Source of the DNA: Ryuthela nishihirai
Lineage: Eukaryota; Arthropoda; Arachnida; Araneae; Heptathelidae
Reading direction: 5' to 3'
DNA: 64,000 nt
NCBI GenBank assembly: GCA_038380435.1
Contig: JAWZYU010000013.1
Location: forward strand, 15,823,901 to 15,887,900
A program made the position numbers and the translations under genes. The notes beneath the pieces are model-generated. The model searched no databases. It saw nothing but the letters and a program-made list of their open reading frames with translations, and had not been told where the DNA came from. This document shows positions 1-10,930 of the stretch, piece after piece; within the stretch, counting starts at the first letter, position 1; each line of letters starts with the position of its first letter.

Positions 1-143
1 AGCATGGATGTTTCTGTTGTGTTTCTGCTGAGGTCTTACCTTCCTCACAGACCTTCTATTATGGGATATTAAACTGACAGGCTCCTGCCAGACCTTTGTG
101 ACAAGCAACTGCTTGCAGGAGTATTTATTTTTTATTTATTTAT
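1..143 (+). repeat. 3' part of tRNA-derived SINE family 2, cut by the window edge
   Basis: The sequence matches the body and tail of the complete SINE-2 copy at 32056-32260. Both have GCATGGATGT, a TTTCTGCTGAGGTC segment, the CTGACAGGCTCCTG block, the AAGCA.CTGCTTG block and a TATTTATTTTTTATTTATT tail. The tRNA-like head lies upstream of the window. The longer A/T tail and the many mismatches suggest it is an older copy than the one at 32 kb. The match is read directly; the family name is my own label. Confidence 0.8.
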
Positions 144-463
144 AGTGCTGATGGCTGTGGAAGATTTAAAATATTTTGCTCTAATGTTCATATTTTAGCT
201 TTTTTTTCCACTTTATGTAATATTACACTTCAGTATTTTTGAAAGAATGCATAGATATTATATGCTTTCTTGGCTGTCATTTCATATTTTTATTTTTTAT
301 TGTCATTTTCAAGTACAGCATGTGTTTGCATGTGTACAAATATGTTAACATACTGTATGATGTGCTAGTATATTATTAGTACAAATGTAGTGTATATTTA
401 TTTATTTATATGTTCATGTTTGAATGCCTTTAGATATGTATGCATCAGCAATTTTGTTAAAAA
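144..463. other. AT-rich non-coding stretch
   Basis: This stretch is AT-rich with TATT and TATG runs. I see no coding signal, splice-flanked frame or recognisable repeat. Confidence 0.5.
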
Positions 464-832
464 GTTGGGTGGGTAGTTTTACATCTGAGAGTCACTTTTT
501 TTGCCCAGAATTGGGCAGGTCACAAGGACCCCAAGTTTTCAGAAACAGTTGGGGAAGAGAGTTCAGGACAGCTGTTAAAAGAGTTGGAAGCCTGCTGTCA
601 AAACCATCCAGTGTGCTCTTTAATGGGTACAGGTATGGCTCTCCTGCATATGGGCCTCATCTTAACATCCCATATGACAGGTGGTGGCCTTTCCAAGTCA
701 ATGGTGTCTCCTTTCTCACAAAGGGCAGACAGGTGTTAGTAGAGAAAATTATCAACACTGGCTCATTTGGGACTCAAACCTTAGAATATCAATTATGAGC
801 TTGGCATGCTGCCAACTAAGCCAACCCTGCTC
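464..832 (-). repeat. SINE family 1 copy, old and diverged
   Basis: This is a reverse-oriented copy of the roughly 390-bp SINE best seen at 5014-5400. The 3' end (CTCAGAGGTAAAAC read backwards) is at about 470-490. The GGGACACCGATGGGCTTGG block follows in reverse, and the tRNA-like head (reverse of TGGCTCAGTCGGTAG) is at about 812-828. It has many substitutions and small deletions. The 124-codon frame here is a shadow of the SINE, not a gene. Confidence 0.8.
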
Positions 833-1057
833 CTTTAATTTTAATTTAATCTTAAGAAAGTTATTCTTGACAAACATGGCATATAAATAAAAGCAAGCAT
901 TATATATGCATATTATGAAAATAAAGTCTCTATGCTTTATTATTTCAAGTTTCTCTTCTAGAGTTATGGCTTTATTTCTTATTTGAAGAAGATCTATTAT
1001 CATTTTCTGAGCATTTGCAACTCATAGTAAAGGATAATAATGTACTGTATACAATAA

Positions 1058-1405
1058 GGTGGGGGTTGGCTTAGTTGGTAGCACACCAGTTTCATAATCT
1101 GAAGTTCCCAGGCTCAAGTCCCACCATGCTCCACCCCTCCCTTCCGTTGGCCAGAAAGGGGCCACCAGTGGACTTGGAAAGGCCAGCTTCCAGCAGATGG
1201 GATGTAAAGCCTTGGCCCATTTGCAGGAGAGCCCTATCCCATGCACATTAACACTATGGCCTTGATCTTAGGCTTCCATCTGTCTCCTAACAGCTGTCCA
1301 GTGGGTCCCCTTCTCCAAACCTTCTCTGAGCCCTCAGTGTCTTTGTGATCTTGCCATTTAATCCATTTTGCGCAAAAAAAAGTGCCACTCAGAGGTAAAA
1401 TCTCA
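1058..1405 (+). repeat. SINE family 1 copy, diverged
   Basis: The copy starts at the tRNA-like head (box A-like TGGCTTAGTTGGTAGCAC) and ends with the family's CACTCAGAGGTAAAA tail. The anticodon position of the head reads CAT in a TTTCATAATCTG context. That supports an elongator tRNA-Met origin, because other copies have CGT there. The middle is shortened and diverged. Confidence 0.8.
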
Positions 1406-1543
1406 ACTTTTTACAATATTGAAGATATATTTTAACCACACAAAATCATTACCATCTGACTCAGTGGTAAATAAAACACTGAAACAAATGAATGGCAATG
1501 CAGGTGATTCAAAAACTTACTCTTACTTAATGAATAGCCATGT

Positions 1544-1587
1544 AGTCAGCACTGTGTACTGACTAAAGTCAGTACACAGTGCTGACT
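1544..1587. repeat. Perfect 20-bp inverted repeat with a 4-nt spacer
   Basis: The left arm at 1544-1563 (AGTCAGCACTGTGTACTGAC) is the exact reverse complement of 1568-1587; TAAA lies between. There is no T-tract terminator context and none is expected in an animal genome. It may be the centre of a small MITE or a fold-back formed during repair. Confidence 0.85.
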
Positions 1588-1864
1588 TTAGTAATTGTTG
1601 ATGCTGACTGTAGTGTGCTTAATGTGAAAAATGTTCCTTAAACACTAAATGAGTTTATTGCAAAAAGGAGTCATGCAGTCAGGTGTTATGTGAGGAATTA
1701 CTGTATTATAATATATTCCTCAATGTTTATCATTCTATCTATTTCAGAATGTATGCTGAAACAGTAAAGGCTAGAATAATGAAATTTTTAATGTTTCTTA
1801 GTCAAAATTTAAGATAAGTTACACAGTAAAGTTTTTTTAAGATAAGTTACACACTAATATCAGG

Positions 1865-2478
1865 TACACAGCTTCCTCTTATCATAACTCAAAGCAATAT
1901 AATCATTTGTCTTATCCCCTTCCAACAACAAAAAAAAGGGGGGGGGGGGAAGTGTAATCAGTTATATCTCAAAAGCTGGTGTGGGGAATATTAAATTCAT
2001 TAAAATCAATCAATCAGGAGGCAAGTTATTTTAAAATTTTTTTTATGTAAGCCACTGCTGAAACATTAGTGAAAAAACTTCTCAATAAAGAATTTCTTTC
2101 CTTGGCCAATGTTTGCAATGTGAACATTGGCCAAGGAAAGATATTTGTCTGCTTGCTGCACATTTGGAAACTTTTTAAAATATCATAACCAAATTTTGTG
2201 TGATGGTTCTTGAGGTCAAGGAGATTTCTATCTGTATTTGATGTAAGAGTCCAAGCTTTCTTCCTCTAAAAAAAAATCAAGCTTCCCCCCCCCCAAAAAA
2301 AAAAAATCAAGAGAACATCTAAATGTAAAAACTAGGACCACTAAATGCAGTACACAGCTTCCTCTTATCATAACTCAAAGCAATATAATCATTTGTCTTA
2401 TCCCCTTCCAACAACAACAAAAAAAAAAGGGGGGGACGAAGTGTAATCGGTTATATCTCAAAAGCTGGTGTGGGGAGT
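1865..2478. repeat. Direct repeat pair of about 128 bp (1865-1990 and 2351-2478)
   Basis: The two segments start with TACACAGCTTCCTCTTATCA, share an A-run/G-run (A8G11-like against A10G6) and end with CAAAAGCTGGTGTGGGGA. They differ only in homopolymer length and a few bases. They are 486 bp apart in the same orientation. The DNA between them contains the 2095-2141 hairpin. They could be a local duplication or the terminal repeats of a small unknown element. Confidence 0.75.
2095..2141. repeat. Perfect 19-bp inverted repeat with a 9-nt spacer
   Basis: The left arm at 2095-2113 (TCTTTCCTTGGCCAATGTT) is the exact reverse complement of 2123-2141. It lies between the two direct repeats at 1865 and 2351. 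Confidence 0.85.
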
Positions 2479-3120
2479 ATTATGGAGTACATTAAATTAT
2501 GGTAATAATTATGGTAATTTTTAGGAAAATTTACTGGGGTTGATTGTAATGAAATGCATATCAAATGAAAGCTTGCAACATACTATATACAGAGAGAAAG
2601 TTTAATTAAATCAAACACCTAAGTAATGCCAAATAAATCTGCTGGTAGGTATATAAAACCAGAATTGCTGTGGAAAATTTAATGAACAGATTTGTTCACA
2701 GAAATAGCCATTCAGGATGAATTTCCATGTTTAAAAAAAATTTGTTAAGGAAAGTAATCATAATGAAGAATTATCTATATTCTGCAGGTTTTTGTGAAGG
2801 TTTTATTGTAATTTCAAGTATTATATATGAATTCAAAAGAATTTAATTTGTGCTCCGTGTTTTAGGGTTTTAGCCTTAACTGGTATAGTGATTAAGTAGC
2901 TAGTTACTGTTTCAGCAGCAAAGTTTGTGTGCTATGTTGGCTTTAACTGAGGGCAGTGACTTTGGTCTTAGTACAGCATGTCCTTGTATGAGGAGTCCTG
3001 TATAAACTAAGTGTAATTTCTATGACCCTTCTGTCCTGTATGTTGCAAAATAAATTGTGATAACTGAAATGAAAATATCTGTAATAAAAAGTTTATGATT
3101 ATTATTTATTTTATGTGCAG

Positions 3121-3359
3121 TGGAAAAGTTAAGTGCTTCAAACTCCAGCTTTGACCCTCTTTATGAAAGAGGTTCTCCAATTTTGTTTGCCAGTCTCACT
3201 GGTGCACCTGTTGCCACAGTCAGAGGACTTCCGGGTTCTTTGTGTATTTTGCCACAGCAGAATTCCTTGCAACCCAGTGCAACAGCTAATTCTCCTTCAT
3301 ATCCGCCTAATACAGGATGTCAGATCCCTGTTTCTGAACAAGTCCAGCTGTTTGCCTTG
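3121..3359 (+). CDS. Internal coding exon of an unrecognised Ser-rich nuclear-type protein (first visible exon)
   Basis: An AG acceptor at 3119-3120 and a GTAAG donor at 3360-3364 bound a 239-nt open exon. It begins with the last two bases of a codon and ends on a codon boundary (phase 0). It encodes about 79 residues, beginning EKLSASNSSFDPLYERGSP and ending VSEQVQLFAL. The composition is Ser, Pro, Leu and Gln with no strong charge. The exit phase matches the phase-0 start of the exon at 8487, and this consistency is the main evidence that the two belong together. The gene's 5' part lies before the window or in exons I could not see. I do not recognise the family and see no catalytic motif. 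A regulatory or scaffold protein is inference from composition only. Confidence 0.7.
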
Positions 3360-4240
3360 GTAAGATTTAATTTTGTTTTACATAGAAAGAACTAACAGAG
3401 ATCAATTACAAAAATTTAAAATTGTCTAGATTGAGATATCTAAATATTTCCATACAATGATTAATGAACTTTAAGATCTGAGATATTAAAGAACTTAAGA
3501 CTTATATAAATAGTTAATAAGAACTTTAAACTATAGTGGAATTTCTCAGTAATTGTAACTTGTGGACTGAAATAAATATCTATTTAGCAAAAGTGTATAT
3601 TTTAAAAATGTGGCAATTTAAATATTACAAAACAGGGCAAACACACAGAAAAATATTTCTTTTTATAATTAATGACATGCATATATCTAATATTCTTTAC
3701 CCCAGTGGAAGAATGATGACTTATATAATTTTTTTTATCATTCTTGTTAGCTATGTTTTCCCAGCTCATTTATTTTTTACAGTCACCTTTAATATTAAAG
3801 GTAAAATGACACTGAAAGCAAACAAAATAGATGGTTGTAGAATTAGCTTTCAGGTAACCAAAAACTGGCAATTTCCATTAGAACTTTCTTCAATAAAGGA
3901 AATGCAGAGAAAACAGTGAAATGTTCTTTATAGTGTTTACCATCATTGGAGGTTTCCCCTTTCAGATGTAGAGTTTTTGCTTAGTAGTACTTGATAAACT
4001 AACAATTTTCATCTATATTACATTTCACATTAAAAAATGGGGTGGCAAGTCTCCCTCAAAGAATTTATTTTACAATCGTGGCTTATTGCACTTACCACAA
4101 AAGCCAATGTAAAACAAGATGTGATGCCTGAAGCTGTATCAGTCCTGTGTGTGGTCATAATAACTCTTCACATAAATGGACTAGGAACCTGGAAATTTAG
4201 CATAAGATGAAGAATGCCATGAAGTTGGGCAGTCAAAAAA
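3360..4240. other. Start of intron 1, non-coding
   Basis: This is AT-rich intron after the GTAAGA donor. A 127-codon frame at 3536-3919 lies entirely in AT-rich DNA. It is rich in Ile, Phe, Lys and Tyr codons as expected by chance and has no splice logic, so I do not call it a gene. Confidence 0.55.
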
Positions 4241-5626
4241 TACTATGTGATCAAAAGTATCTGAACACTCACTCATCCACAATCTCCCAGTAATAGGAAA
4301 AGAATTAATATCATGTTGGTTCACCCTTTGCTGCTATCACAGCCTCCACTCTATGGAGAAGGCTTTCCACTAGATTTTGGTATGTTGCTGCAGGAATTGC
4401 CTACCATTCTGTCATAAGAGCATCAGTGATGCTGGTCACTGATGTCAGGCAGTTTGGCCTGGCTCACAGTCAGTATTCCAATTCATCCCAAAGGGTTCCA
4501 TGGGGTTGAGATCAGGACTCTGTGCAGGTCAGTCAAGTTCCACACCCATCTCATCAAACCATTCCTGCACAGTTCTCGCTTTGTGGACAGGTTGGTACAG
4601 AAAAGGGTCATAGCCCCAGAGCATGATGCCTCCTCCACCAAACTTCACAGTTGGGACAATACAGTTGTGCAGGTCGCGTTCACCTGGTATCCTTCACACC
4701 CAGACTCGTCCATCGGACTATCAGATGGTGAAGCATGATTCATCACTCCAGAGAATGCAGTTCCACTGCTAAAGAGTCCACTGGCACCGTGCTTTACACC
4801 ACTCCAACCAAGCTTGCTGTTGATCTTGTTGATGTTAGCTTGTGTGCTGTTGCTCGGCCATGGAAACTCATTTTCTGCAGCTTGTGATGAATTATTGTGG
4901 TGTTGGAATTGCTTCCAGGGGCATTTTGAAACTCTGTTGTGAGTGTTGCAACCAGGGACAGGCAGTTTTGTCACACCACCCTCTTCAGTACTTGGCAGTC
5001 CCACTCTGTCATTGGGGCGGGGGTGGCTCAGTCGGTAGCGCGCCAGGCTCGTAATCTGTAGTTACCAGGTTCGAATCCCAGCTGGGTCAGCATTGATATT
5101 TATATCTGCAAAAATTCCCCGCCCTGCCTATGGTCAGTAGGGGACACCGATGGGCTTGGAAAGGCCGCCGTCCGTCGGATGGGATGTTAAGCCGTGGCCC
5201 CTTATGCGGGAGAGAACCATACTCTGTGCACATTAAAGAACACGCTGGATGGCCTTGACAGGAGTCTACCATCTGTCTCCCAACAGCTGTTCCAGTGGGT
5301 CCCCTTCCCCAACCTTCTCTGAGCCTTCGGGGTCCTTGTGACCTGGCCATTTAGCCCATGGTGTGCAAAAAAGTGCCGCTCAGAGGTAAAACAACCCAAC
5401 ACTCTGTCATTTTACATGGCTTACTGGGTCGTGATTGCACTCTTGTTGCTCCTAGGCATTTCTGCTTCACAATAACATCACTTACAGTTGATCGGGGAAG
5501 CTGCAGCAGGGCTGAAAGAAAGCAAAGGGCATCCTTTTATACCTGTTTGGGCCATGGCTGTGGCATATATGGGTGAATGCACTATACTCAGAAGGGGTGT
5601 CTGGATACTTTTGATCAGATAGTGTA
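4241..5626 (-). mobile_element. Tc1/mariner-family DNA transposon, decayed, with a SINE inside
   Basis: Terminal inverted repeats (GTGATCAAAAGTATCTGAAC on the left; its imperfect complement GATACTTTTGATCAGATAGTG on the right) are flanked by TA at 4241-4242 and 5625-5626, the Tc1/mariner target. Read on the minus strand, the interior gives Tc1-type transposase pieces: SGVMNHASPSDSP at about 4710-4760, [13 protein letters not shown] at about 4620-4660, and a PAQSPDLNP catalytic-region motif at about 4500-4545. Frameshifts and stops make it inactive. The SINE at 5014-5400 interrupts it. The whole element sits in intron 1 of the gene, antisense to it. Confidence 0.88.
5014..5400 (+). repeat. SINE family 1, full-length reference copy
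   Basis: The ends are defined by an 11-bp target duplication, ACTCTGTCATT, at 5003-5013 and 5401-5411. The element is 387 bp. The head is tRNA-like, with box A-like TGGCTCAGTCGGTAGCGCG and box B-like GGTTCGAATCCC, and is closest in form to elongator tRNA-Met. The body carries GGATGGGATGTTAAGCCGTG and a GTTAAAGAACACGCTGGATG-like block of the kind found in conserved central domains of metazoan SINEs. The tail is GCTCAGAGGTAAAACAACCC without a simple poly-A. It would be copied by a partner LINE. It was inserted after the Tc1 host element had arrived. Confidence 0.93.
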
Positions 5627-6993
5627 TTAATATCAGTAATAATCATATAAAAAATCTGTAATTAAGATAAAACTTATTTCTCCTCTGTTCTTAATTCATA
5701 ATTTCTTCATTCACAATTTCTAATTAATTATTCATAGGAATAGCATGGAATTGGAATTCACAATTTCTAATTGTGAAAGCCAACAACCATTGCCAGATCC
5801 CTCACATTCTCGAACACATTATATTAAGCATCCTATTACAGGTGTGAACCTGATTTTTTCACTCAATATGGGGTCAGACAGGGGGAACCATCAAATGAAA
5901 TTTGGGACCATTCAATCAAGTATTTTTGGGAATTTGCAGGGGACCAAAATTTGTTGAAACAGAAATAAAACAATGATTTGAGTAGAAATGAAGCAGTGGG
6001 CTATGAGAGCAGTGGGCATCAACTATGAAGCAGTGGGCATCAACAATGACCTGAGCAACACCAAACAATTTTTCCAGTTGCTAATATACCAGAGTAAATG
6101 AAATTACGCTTCATTGTGCACTTTACAATATTCCAGAATAAAAACGGCATTTTTAATTTCTCATTTACATAAACTATATTTAATAATAATGTACATTGTA
6201 AAAAGGACTTATTTCTTGCATAAGTTATGGAACTATTTGCTCTGGTGGAATTGCATCTTTGAGTTGTTCTTGCTAGAACTCATGTGGGTGTGGCATCTTT
6301 TCATTAGTTGTTGTCTTCTTTGATCTTCAGATTTTATTACTCCATTCTTTATCTGAAATGGAGTATAATTACAGTTTTACTTCCTTTTGTACCTTGATTT
6401 CTTTCTTGGCATCAGCCTATTCACTGCACATGATATTAAATATGATATTATGGCCAGCACAAAATGTTTTTGGACCCTTTTGAAATGAAACTTCCTAGTT
6501 TTTCAGACACTTCTTTAGCTTGAGCTTACAGCATAAAACCAGAAACTGAAACTTTTGAACTTGTAATGCTGACTAACTTATCTGGTGACAATGTCATGCC
6601 TAGCACCTGCTGTCATGCCTTCCCCTTACACTCGGGCATCTTTTATCCGATGACTCAGTTTTAACCCCTGTTTTTTACTTTTTTCATTTTACTGGGTATT
6701 TTACATGTTTATAGTACTTTTACTTATTTTTGCTTTTACGTGGATCCTAATTATGTGCCCAAGTGATTTTTCTCTTTTATACCTGTTGCTTATATTTTGA
6801 ATTTGTTCTTTATACACATTGTTTTTTGTTATACATTTTTCATTCTTTTTTCCCTCTTGTGTGTTGTTTTTAACTTTGATTGTGGATTCTGTGACTTTTA
6901 TTTAACCTCATTTGGCACAACATAGCATTGTTGCTCTTGTGCCTTTAAATCCCAAACAATCAAACTATTATGCTATATTCAAAGTCACTCAGG
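5627..6993. other. Intron 1 middle, non-coding
   Basis: The stretch is AT-rich. A frame at 5745-5957 is preceded by an AG, but its phase does not fit between the neighbouring exons, so I do not call it. Near 5990-6050 there is a short local duplication (GAAGCAGTGGGC twice). I see nothing else. Confidence 0.5.
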
Positions 6994-7161
6994 TTGCTCA
7001 TTTTGCCCATTCTGATGCTCAATCCAACTCTTAACTGATGCTCGAAGAGCTGGTCTGCCTGATTTATACTGAACACCACAGCCATATGACATATTATATG
7101 TTGAAATGAACCATTTATGTGATGAGGGGTAGTACACCTAATAAGTTAGCATCTCAGTGTA
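6994..7161 (-). mobile_element. End fragment of a second Tc1-like family
   Basis: This matches the right end of the element at 19610-21707. Both have a GCCCATTCTGATGCTCAAT-like segment, a CTGATTTATACTG segment, a GTTGAAATGAACCATTTATG-like segment and a TAATAAGTTAGCAT terminal region. Only about 170 bp remains and the left part is gone. Confidence 0.75.
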
Positions 7162-8486
7162 CATTGTATAAGTATTTTCATAGAAACTTTTAATTCTTAG
7201 AAACTATTCATTATGAACATAATGAAAACAGCATCTGAATAATAAAATTTTTTTATAAACATGGAAAGATATTGGAAAACTTTTATTTTAGATACATAGA
7301 TTTTTCATACATTTTTATTATCCCTCAGATGTTTACAATTTTAAATTTTTAAACAATAAGTAGAATCTTTTTTATAAAGTGCTGTGCATATAGAAAGCTG
7401 ACTACAATGATTTAAAAAAGCCACTCTTAAGAACAATAACAATGTAAACAATGTAATCTCTAAATGTATGTCAAAAGCAGATATTTTGTCAAAGCCCTAT
7501 GGAGTCACCATTATCCAATCTTCTTGCAGACCATTCTTGCATCCATGATAGAGAAGAAAAAGTGCTTAAACAGCATGGTAATGATACCCCCCATGCATAT
7601 TGGAAAACTATCAAATTTATGACTGAGCATTAAAAAAAATTTGTAAGATTAAATTTCTTAACCAAATCTATTGTCTAAATCTCAGTTTTCAATTATATTT
7701 GTTTACTTTTTTAAAGAGTTATAAAGGCAAACTTTAAGAAAAGCAGTCCTCATTTTAAGAGCTTTCTCCAAAACGGACAGAAACTGGTGGAATCTGCACA
7801 TATACTTGTGCAACTCTGCTTATTATAGTAAAGAATTTGATGTAACAATTAGCACTATTTTTTTTTCTACTGTTAAAGAGTGTGGAACCTAGAAGTTTTT
7901 ATAGCTTATAGATTTTCTCACATGAAAATGCATCACAGAGGTTCATGCAATCACTTTGAATTGGATTCTAAATCTTGACTACTTCATTATTATAATGAAC
8001 CAGCATATTGCCATTGTGCCATCATTATTCATATTTCAATCAAGTCATAAGAAAGGAAATCTTAAGACTGCCAACTTTGATGTTGAATGTTTTAGCATCC
8101 ATAAATTCTTTAAATACTAAATGCGTTTTGTTGATAAATAAAATTTGGATGGATTTCATTTAGATCTTTAACATAACTCTAGTTACACATAACCCTTTTT
8201 TTTTTTTCATTTTAGAAGTTATGGAATTTTGAATCTGCCACTCCATTGGCATAACATGAAACTATGTGAATACTTATACAAATATATTCATTATATTTGC
8301 ATGGAAGAGTAGCTTAAATATATATGATAAGTACTAAGCTAATTATGCTCCAAAATTTTGATTTTCTGAAAATAATAATAGTATTAATTAAAGGTAATGC
8401 TAATTTGATAAATTAATTATAGTTTGGTAGATCTAAGATACTCTGCTGATGCTCATTAAAATTTACTTTTTTGTCTCTATTTTCAG
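7162..8486. other. Intron 1 end, non-coding
   Basis: This is AT-rich sequence with no recognisable element. It ends in a clear acceptor, TTTTTTGTCTCTATTTTCAG, at 8467-8486. Confidence 0.55.
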
Positions 8487-9096
8487 GAACCAGTAAACAG
8501 CAAAGAAGATGTAAACAGTGGTACTGAAAAAAACATAAGTGTGCCCTTACCATTTACAAAACCTGGAAGCCCTCAATTTCTAGATGTGAAATCTGTATCT
8601 GAATCAGATTTATTTTCTAAAGGAGCTGAACATTTTTTTCGAATTCAACTCAAAGCTGAAGCATCAGAAATTTCAATTAATGAGCAAAGAACTCATTCAG
8701 CTCAGCCTAAAATTGGTGAAGTGAAAACTGAACATCGTTATGTTCTTGGACAATCCACTGGTGAAAATTCTGTTGTAACAAGTGCAGAAACTTCTTCACT
8801 TAGAACTAATATTGCTTCATTTGCTATAAATACATCTCTTGGTTTAGGAAACTCAAGTTCTGGACATTTAATAGAAGATGCACTACTGCTGAAAAAATCT
8901 GTTAACATTCCACTTTCATCCTCAGTGTTTTCTACTCCACTGTCAAAAGCTATTCCAAATTGTACTCAGCCCTCATCAATGCAAAATTCCCCAACTAACA
9001 AGGTCTATGTAGCTCTAGCTAGTACAGCATTTAATACTTCGAGAAAGTCCTTACCATCACTTTCTTACAGTGACAGTAAATGCATTTCATCTCTTG
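8487..9096 (+). CDS. Internal coding exon of the same Ser-rich protein
   Basis: The acceptor ends at 8486 and the GTGAGT donor begins at 9097. The 610-nt exon starts on a codon boundary (EPVNSKEDVNSGTEKNI...) and ends one base into a codon. It encodes about 203 residues rich in Ser, Thr, Lys and Asn. It has no transmembrane segment, cysteine pattern or nucleotide-binding motif. Two short sequences fit the SUMO-acceptor pattern PsiKxE: LKAE in the QLKAEASE region and VKTE in GEVKTEHRY. Such motifs are common in transcriptional regulators. The base composition is less AT-extreme than the surrounding intron and the frame is uninterrupted throughout, supporting selection for coding. The start codon is not in this exon; an internal GTG at 8541 only looks like a start. 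Confidence 0.85.
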
Positions 9097-9402
9097 GTGA
9101 GTTCTATATCAATAATATATAGAGTACACCTTACCTATCTGGCTCATATTTTCCAGTTCTCTGGTTTTTTCAGTTTGTTAAAAAAAATAAGAATAATATA
9201 TATATGTATATTGTTTGCTCAATCTTCAAAAATCTATATCTATATATATTTTGCTATATATATGTATAGCAAAAATCCATGTTTGACTTCAGATACTTTG
9301 CCCTTCTGGTTACTCACATCTTGATGACATCTGTATGCCTATGTTATTGAGAGAGTATGTGTATGTCATTGTTTGAGAATTCTGGTTTGTTTCATCTTTA
9401 TT
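9097..9402. other. Start of intron 2, non-coding
   Basis: The GTGAGT donor is followed by AT-rich DNA with TA-dinucleotide runs at about 9195-9265. There is no coding signal. Confidence 0.55.
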
Positions 9403-9410
9403 GTGTAAAT

Positions 9411-9877
9411 CAGCGATTGGGAATCTTTGTTGGGTAAAAAGCCAAAACAGCAAAAAAAAAAGTAAACCAATATATTTTGAGAGCCGTAAATTGTAATATT
9501 TATTGAATCAAGAGCCATAACAGGAAAAAAACCCCAGAGATTATTAACAAAAATAAAATCGTAATGTATAGTTTTAAAATAGTCATATTCAAGTGTATAC
9601 AATAAAACAATTGAAAAAAATTATTAAAAAATCTGCCATTCATCAATTTAACTTTTCAGTTGAGTCTTCTTGACTAACTTATTCAAGTTTGGAGTGTATT
9701 TAGAACATTTAAATTACATCAGTGCTTTCAAACTATCATCTGCCACCCTGCTTGTTTCTAATGAAAATCATGAAAAAAAAAGAATCGGAGTTCAATGTAG
9801 AACCTAAAGGTGTCGAGAGCCATTTTTTAGAATGCTCAGAGTAACGTGGTTCTGGAGCAACCAGTTCCAAACACCTG
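9411..9877. mobile_element. hAT-like non-autonomous element (MITE), 467 bp
   Basis: An 8-bp duplication, GTGTAAAT, sits exactly at 9403-9410 and 9878-9885. The element begins CAGCGATTGGGAATC and its right end, read in reverse, begins CAGGTGTTTGGAAC, an imperfect inverted repeat starting with CAG as in hAT elements. It contains repeated AGAGCC motifs (about 9480, 9507, 9817), typical of subterminal hAT sites. It encodes no transposase. It lies in intron 2. Confidence 0.75.
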
Positions 9878-9885
9878 GTGTAAAT

Positions 9886-9932
9886 TGTATGCACTGTTGT
9901 AAAAAAAAAATGTGATGCTCAGAGGTAAAACG
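9886..9932 (+). repeat. Possible SINE family 1 tail fragment
   Basis: An A-run followed by ATGCTCAGAGGTAAAACGAC resembles the last 30 bases of SINE-1 (GTGCCGCTCAGAGGTAAAACAAC). Nothing of the SINE body is recognisable before it, so this is either a very truncated copy or a chance end-match. Confidence 0.45.
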
Positions 9933-10930
9933 ACAAAAGCTATGAAAAAATCTAAGGACAAGCCTAAAGATATTGCAGCTTCACTGAAGAGTAAAAACAT
10001 GGAAGCTACTCTAAGAATCAACATTAGAGAAAATAAATTTTTAAAAAATGGAACTGTAAAATTTGGTGTAAAGTTTTCTACAGTGTCTGGTTGGGAGAAA
10101 AAACAGGTTGAAATTCAAAACTACCATGCAAAAATAGCATCAGAAATACATTCAGGGCTTTGAAAAAAAATTCTATAAGAGCCAAAATTCGGATAATTCT
10201 TTAGCTTTGTGGCTTGCAAATCAATATAACCAAGTTGTGTCTTTTAGTAAACCTATACCGATGGAAAAAAGATTAAATATTTGAACACATGCATAAAAGG
10301 AGGTTGTAATTTTACTGCTGATGAAAGAATCTTCAAAGGCAAAGAATAGATATAGGATAATAGGTATTGTGTATTACAAGATAAAAATTGTCAAAGAATA
10401 GTAAGATAGGTGGGCATTTCATAAAAAGTGGATAAAATCATTTCTGAATTAAACTTTTAGTTGAGCAAGCATATAATGCAGATGAAACAGGAATATATAT
10501 ATTACATACTTCTCCCACAAAAATAAATAGGATTCTTTAGGGTTCTGAAGATGCAAAGAACTAGGTAATATTACTAGCATTAGTAATGTAACTGACTAAC
10601 AAATTTCTCAGTGTTGTGACTCAAAAATCCTTCATACTGCAAGCATTCAGTTGATGTTACAGTTTCTACAAACTTTTTTCACTATTTTTCTTCATTTTTT
10701 TCCCCTTAGATAATACTCCTTTTCATTGCTGTCAAAAATTCTTTTTTTAATCCTTGTTACTAAATCTGAACAATTTGAAACATCATACTTAGCTTTTCCA
10801 TTTTGTGCACATTTTATTAAAATACCACAAATAATTTCTTCCAATGCATTAGTTACCATAGATGCAATATATGGCAATATCACTCTCCATCTTGGTGAAA
10901 AAAGAAACCCTGATTTAAGCTCATGAATTT
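9933..10930 (+). pseudogene. Decayed Tigger/Jerky-type (CENP-B-like) DDE transposase
   Basis: Pieces in shifting frames resemble the pogo/Tigger superfamily. A Lys-rich N-terminal part (LKSKNMEATLRINI, about 9985-10025) is followed by a helix-turn-helix-like FGVKFSTVSGWEKK (about 10060-10105). A later segment around 10425-10520 can be read across a frameshift as an ADETG-like catalytic motif context followed by YILLPQK. There are stops and frameshifts throughout. I cannot define terminal repeats. The assignment rests on motif recognition in degraded sequence. Confidence 0.5.

Larger units (their letters stand above)
1406..3120. other. Non-coding stretch upstream of the first visible exon, probably intronic
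   Basis: The first visible exon begins with an acceptor site, so this DNA is probably intron. It is AT-rich and holds hairpins at 1544-1587 and 2095-2141 and a direct-repeat pair described separately. There is a polypyrimidine/AG acceptor (TTTATTTTATGTGCAG) at 3105-3120. I see no further coding exon. Confidence 0.5.

Noticed and set aside
3536..3919. 127-codon frame in intron 1
   Set aside because: AT-driven composition, no domain, no splice logic and no neighbours on the same strand.
5014..5086. True tRNA genes at the SINE heads
   Set aside because: The tRNA-like parts are followed by a constant SINE body, lack a proper acceptor stem closure and recur with target duplications.
5745..5957. 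Frame preceded by an AG acceptor-like site in intron 1, with an internal GT donor at 5842
   Set aside because: With that donor the exon would change phase and no longer join the phase-0 exon at 8487; there is no polypyrimidine tract and the composition is ordinary.
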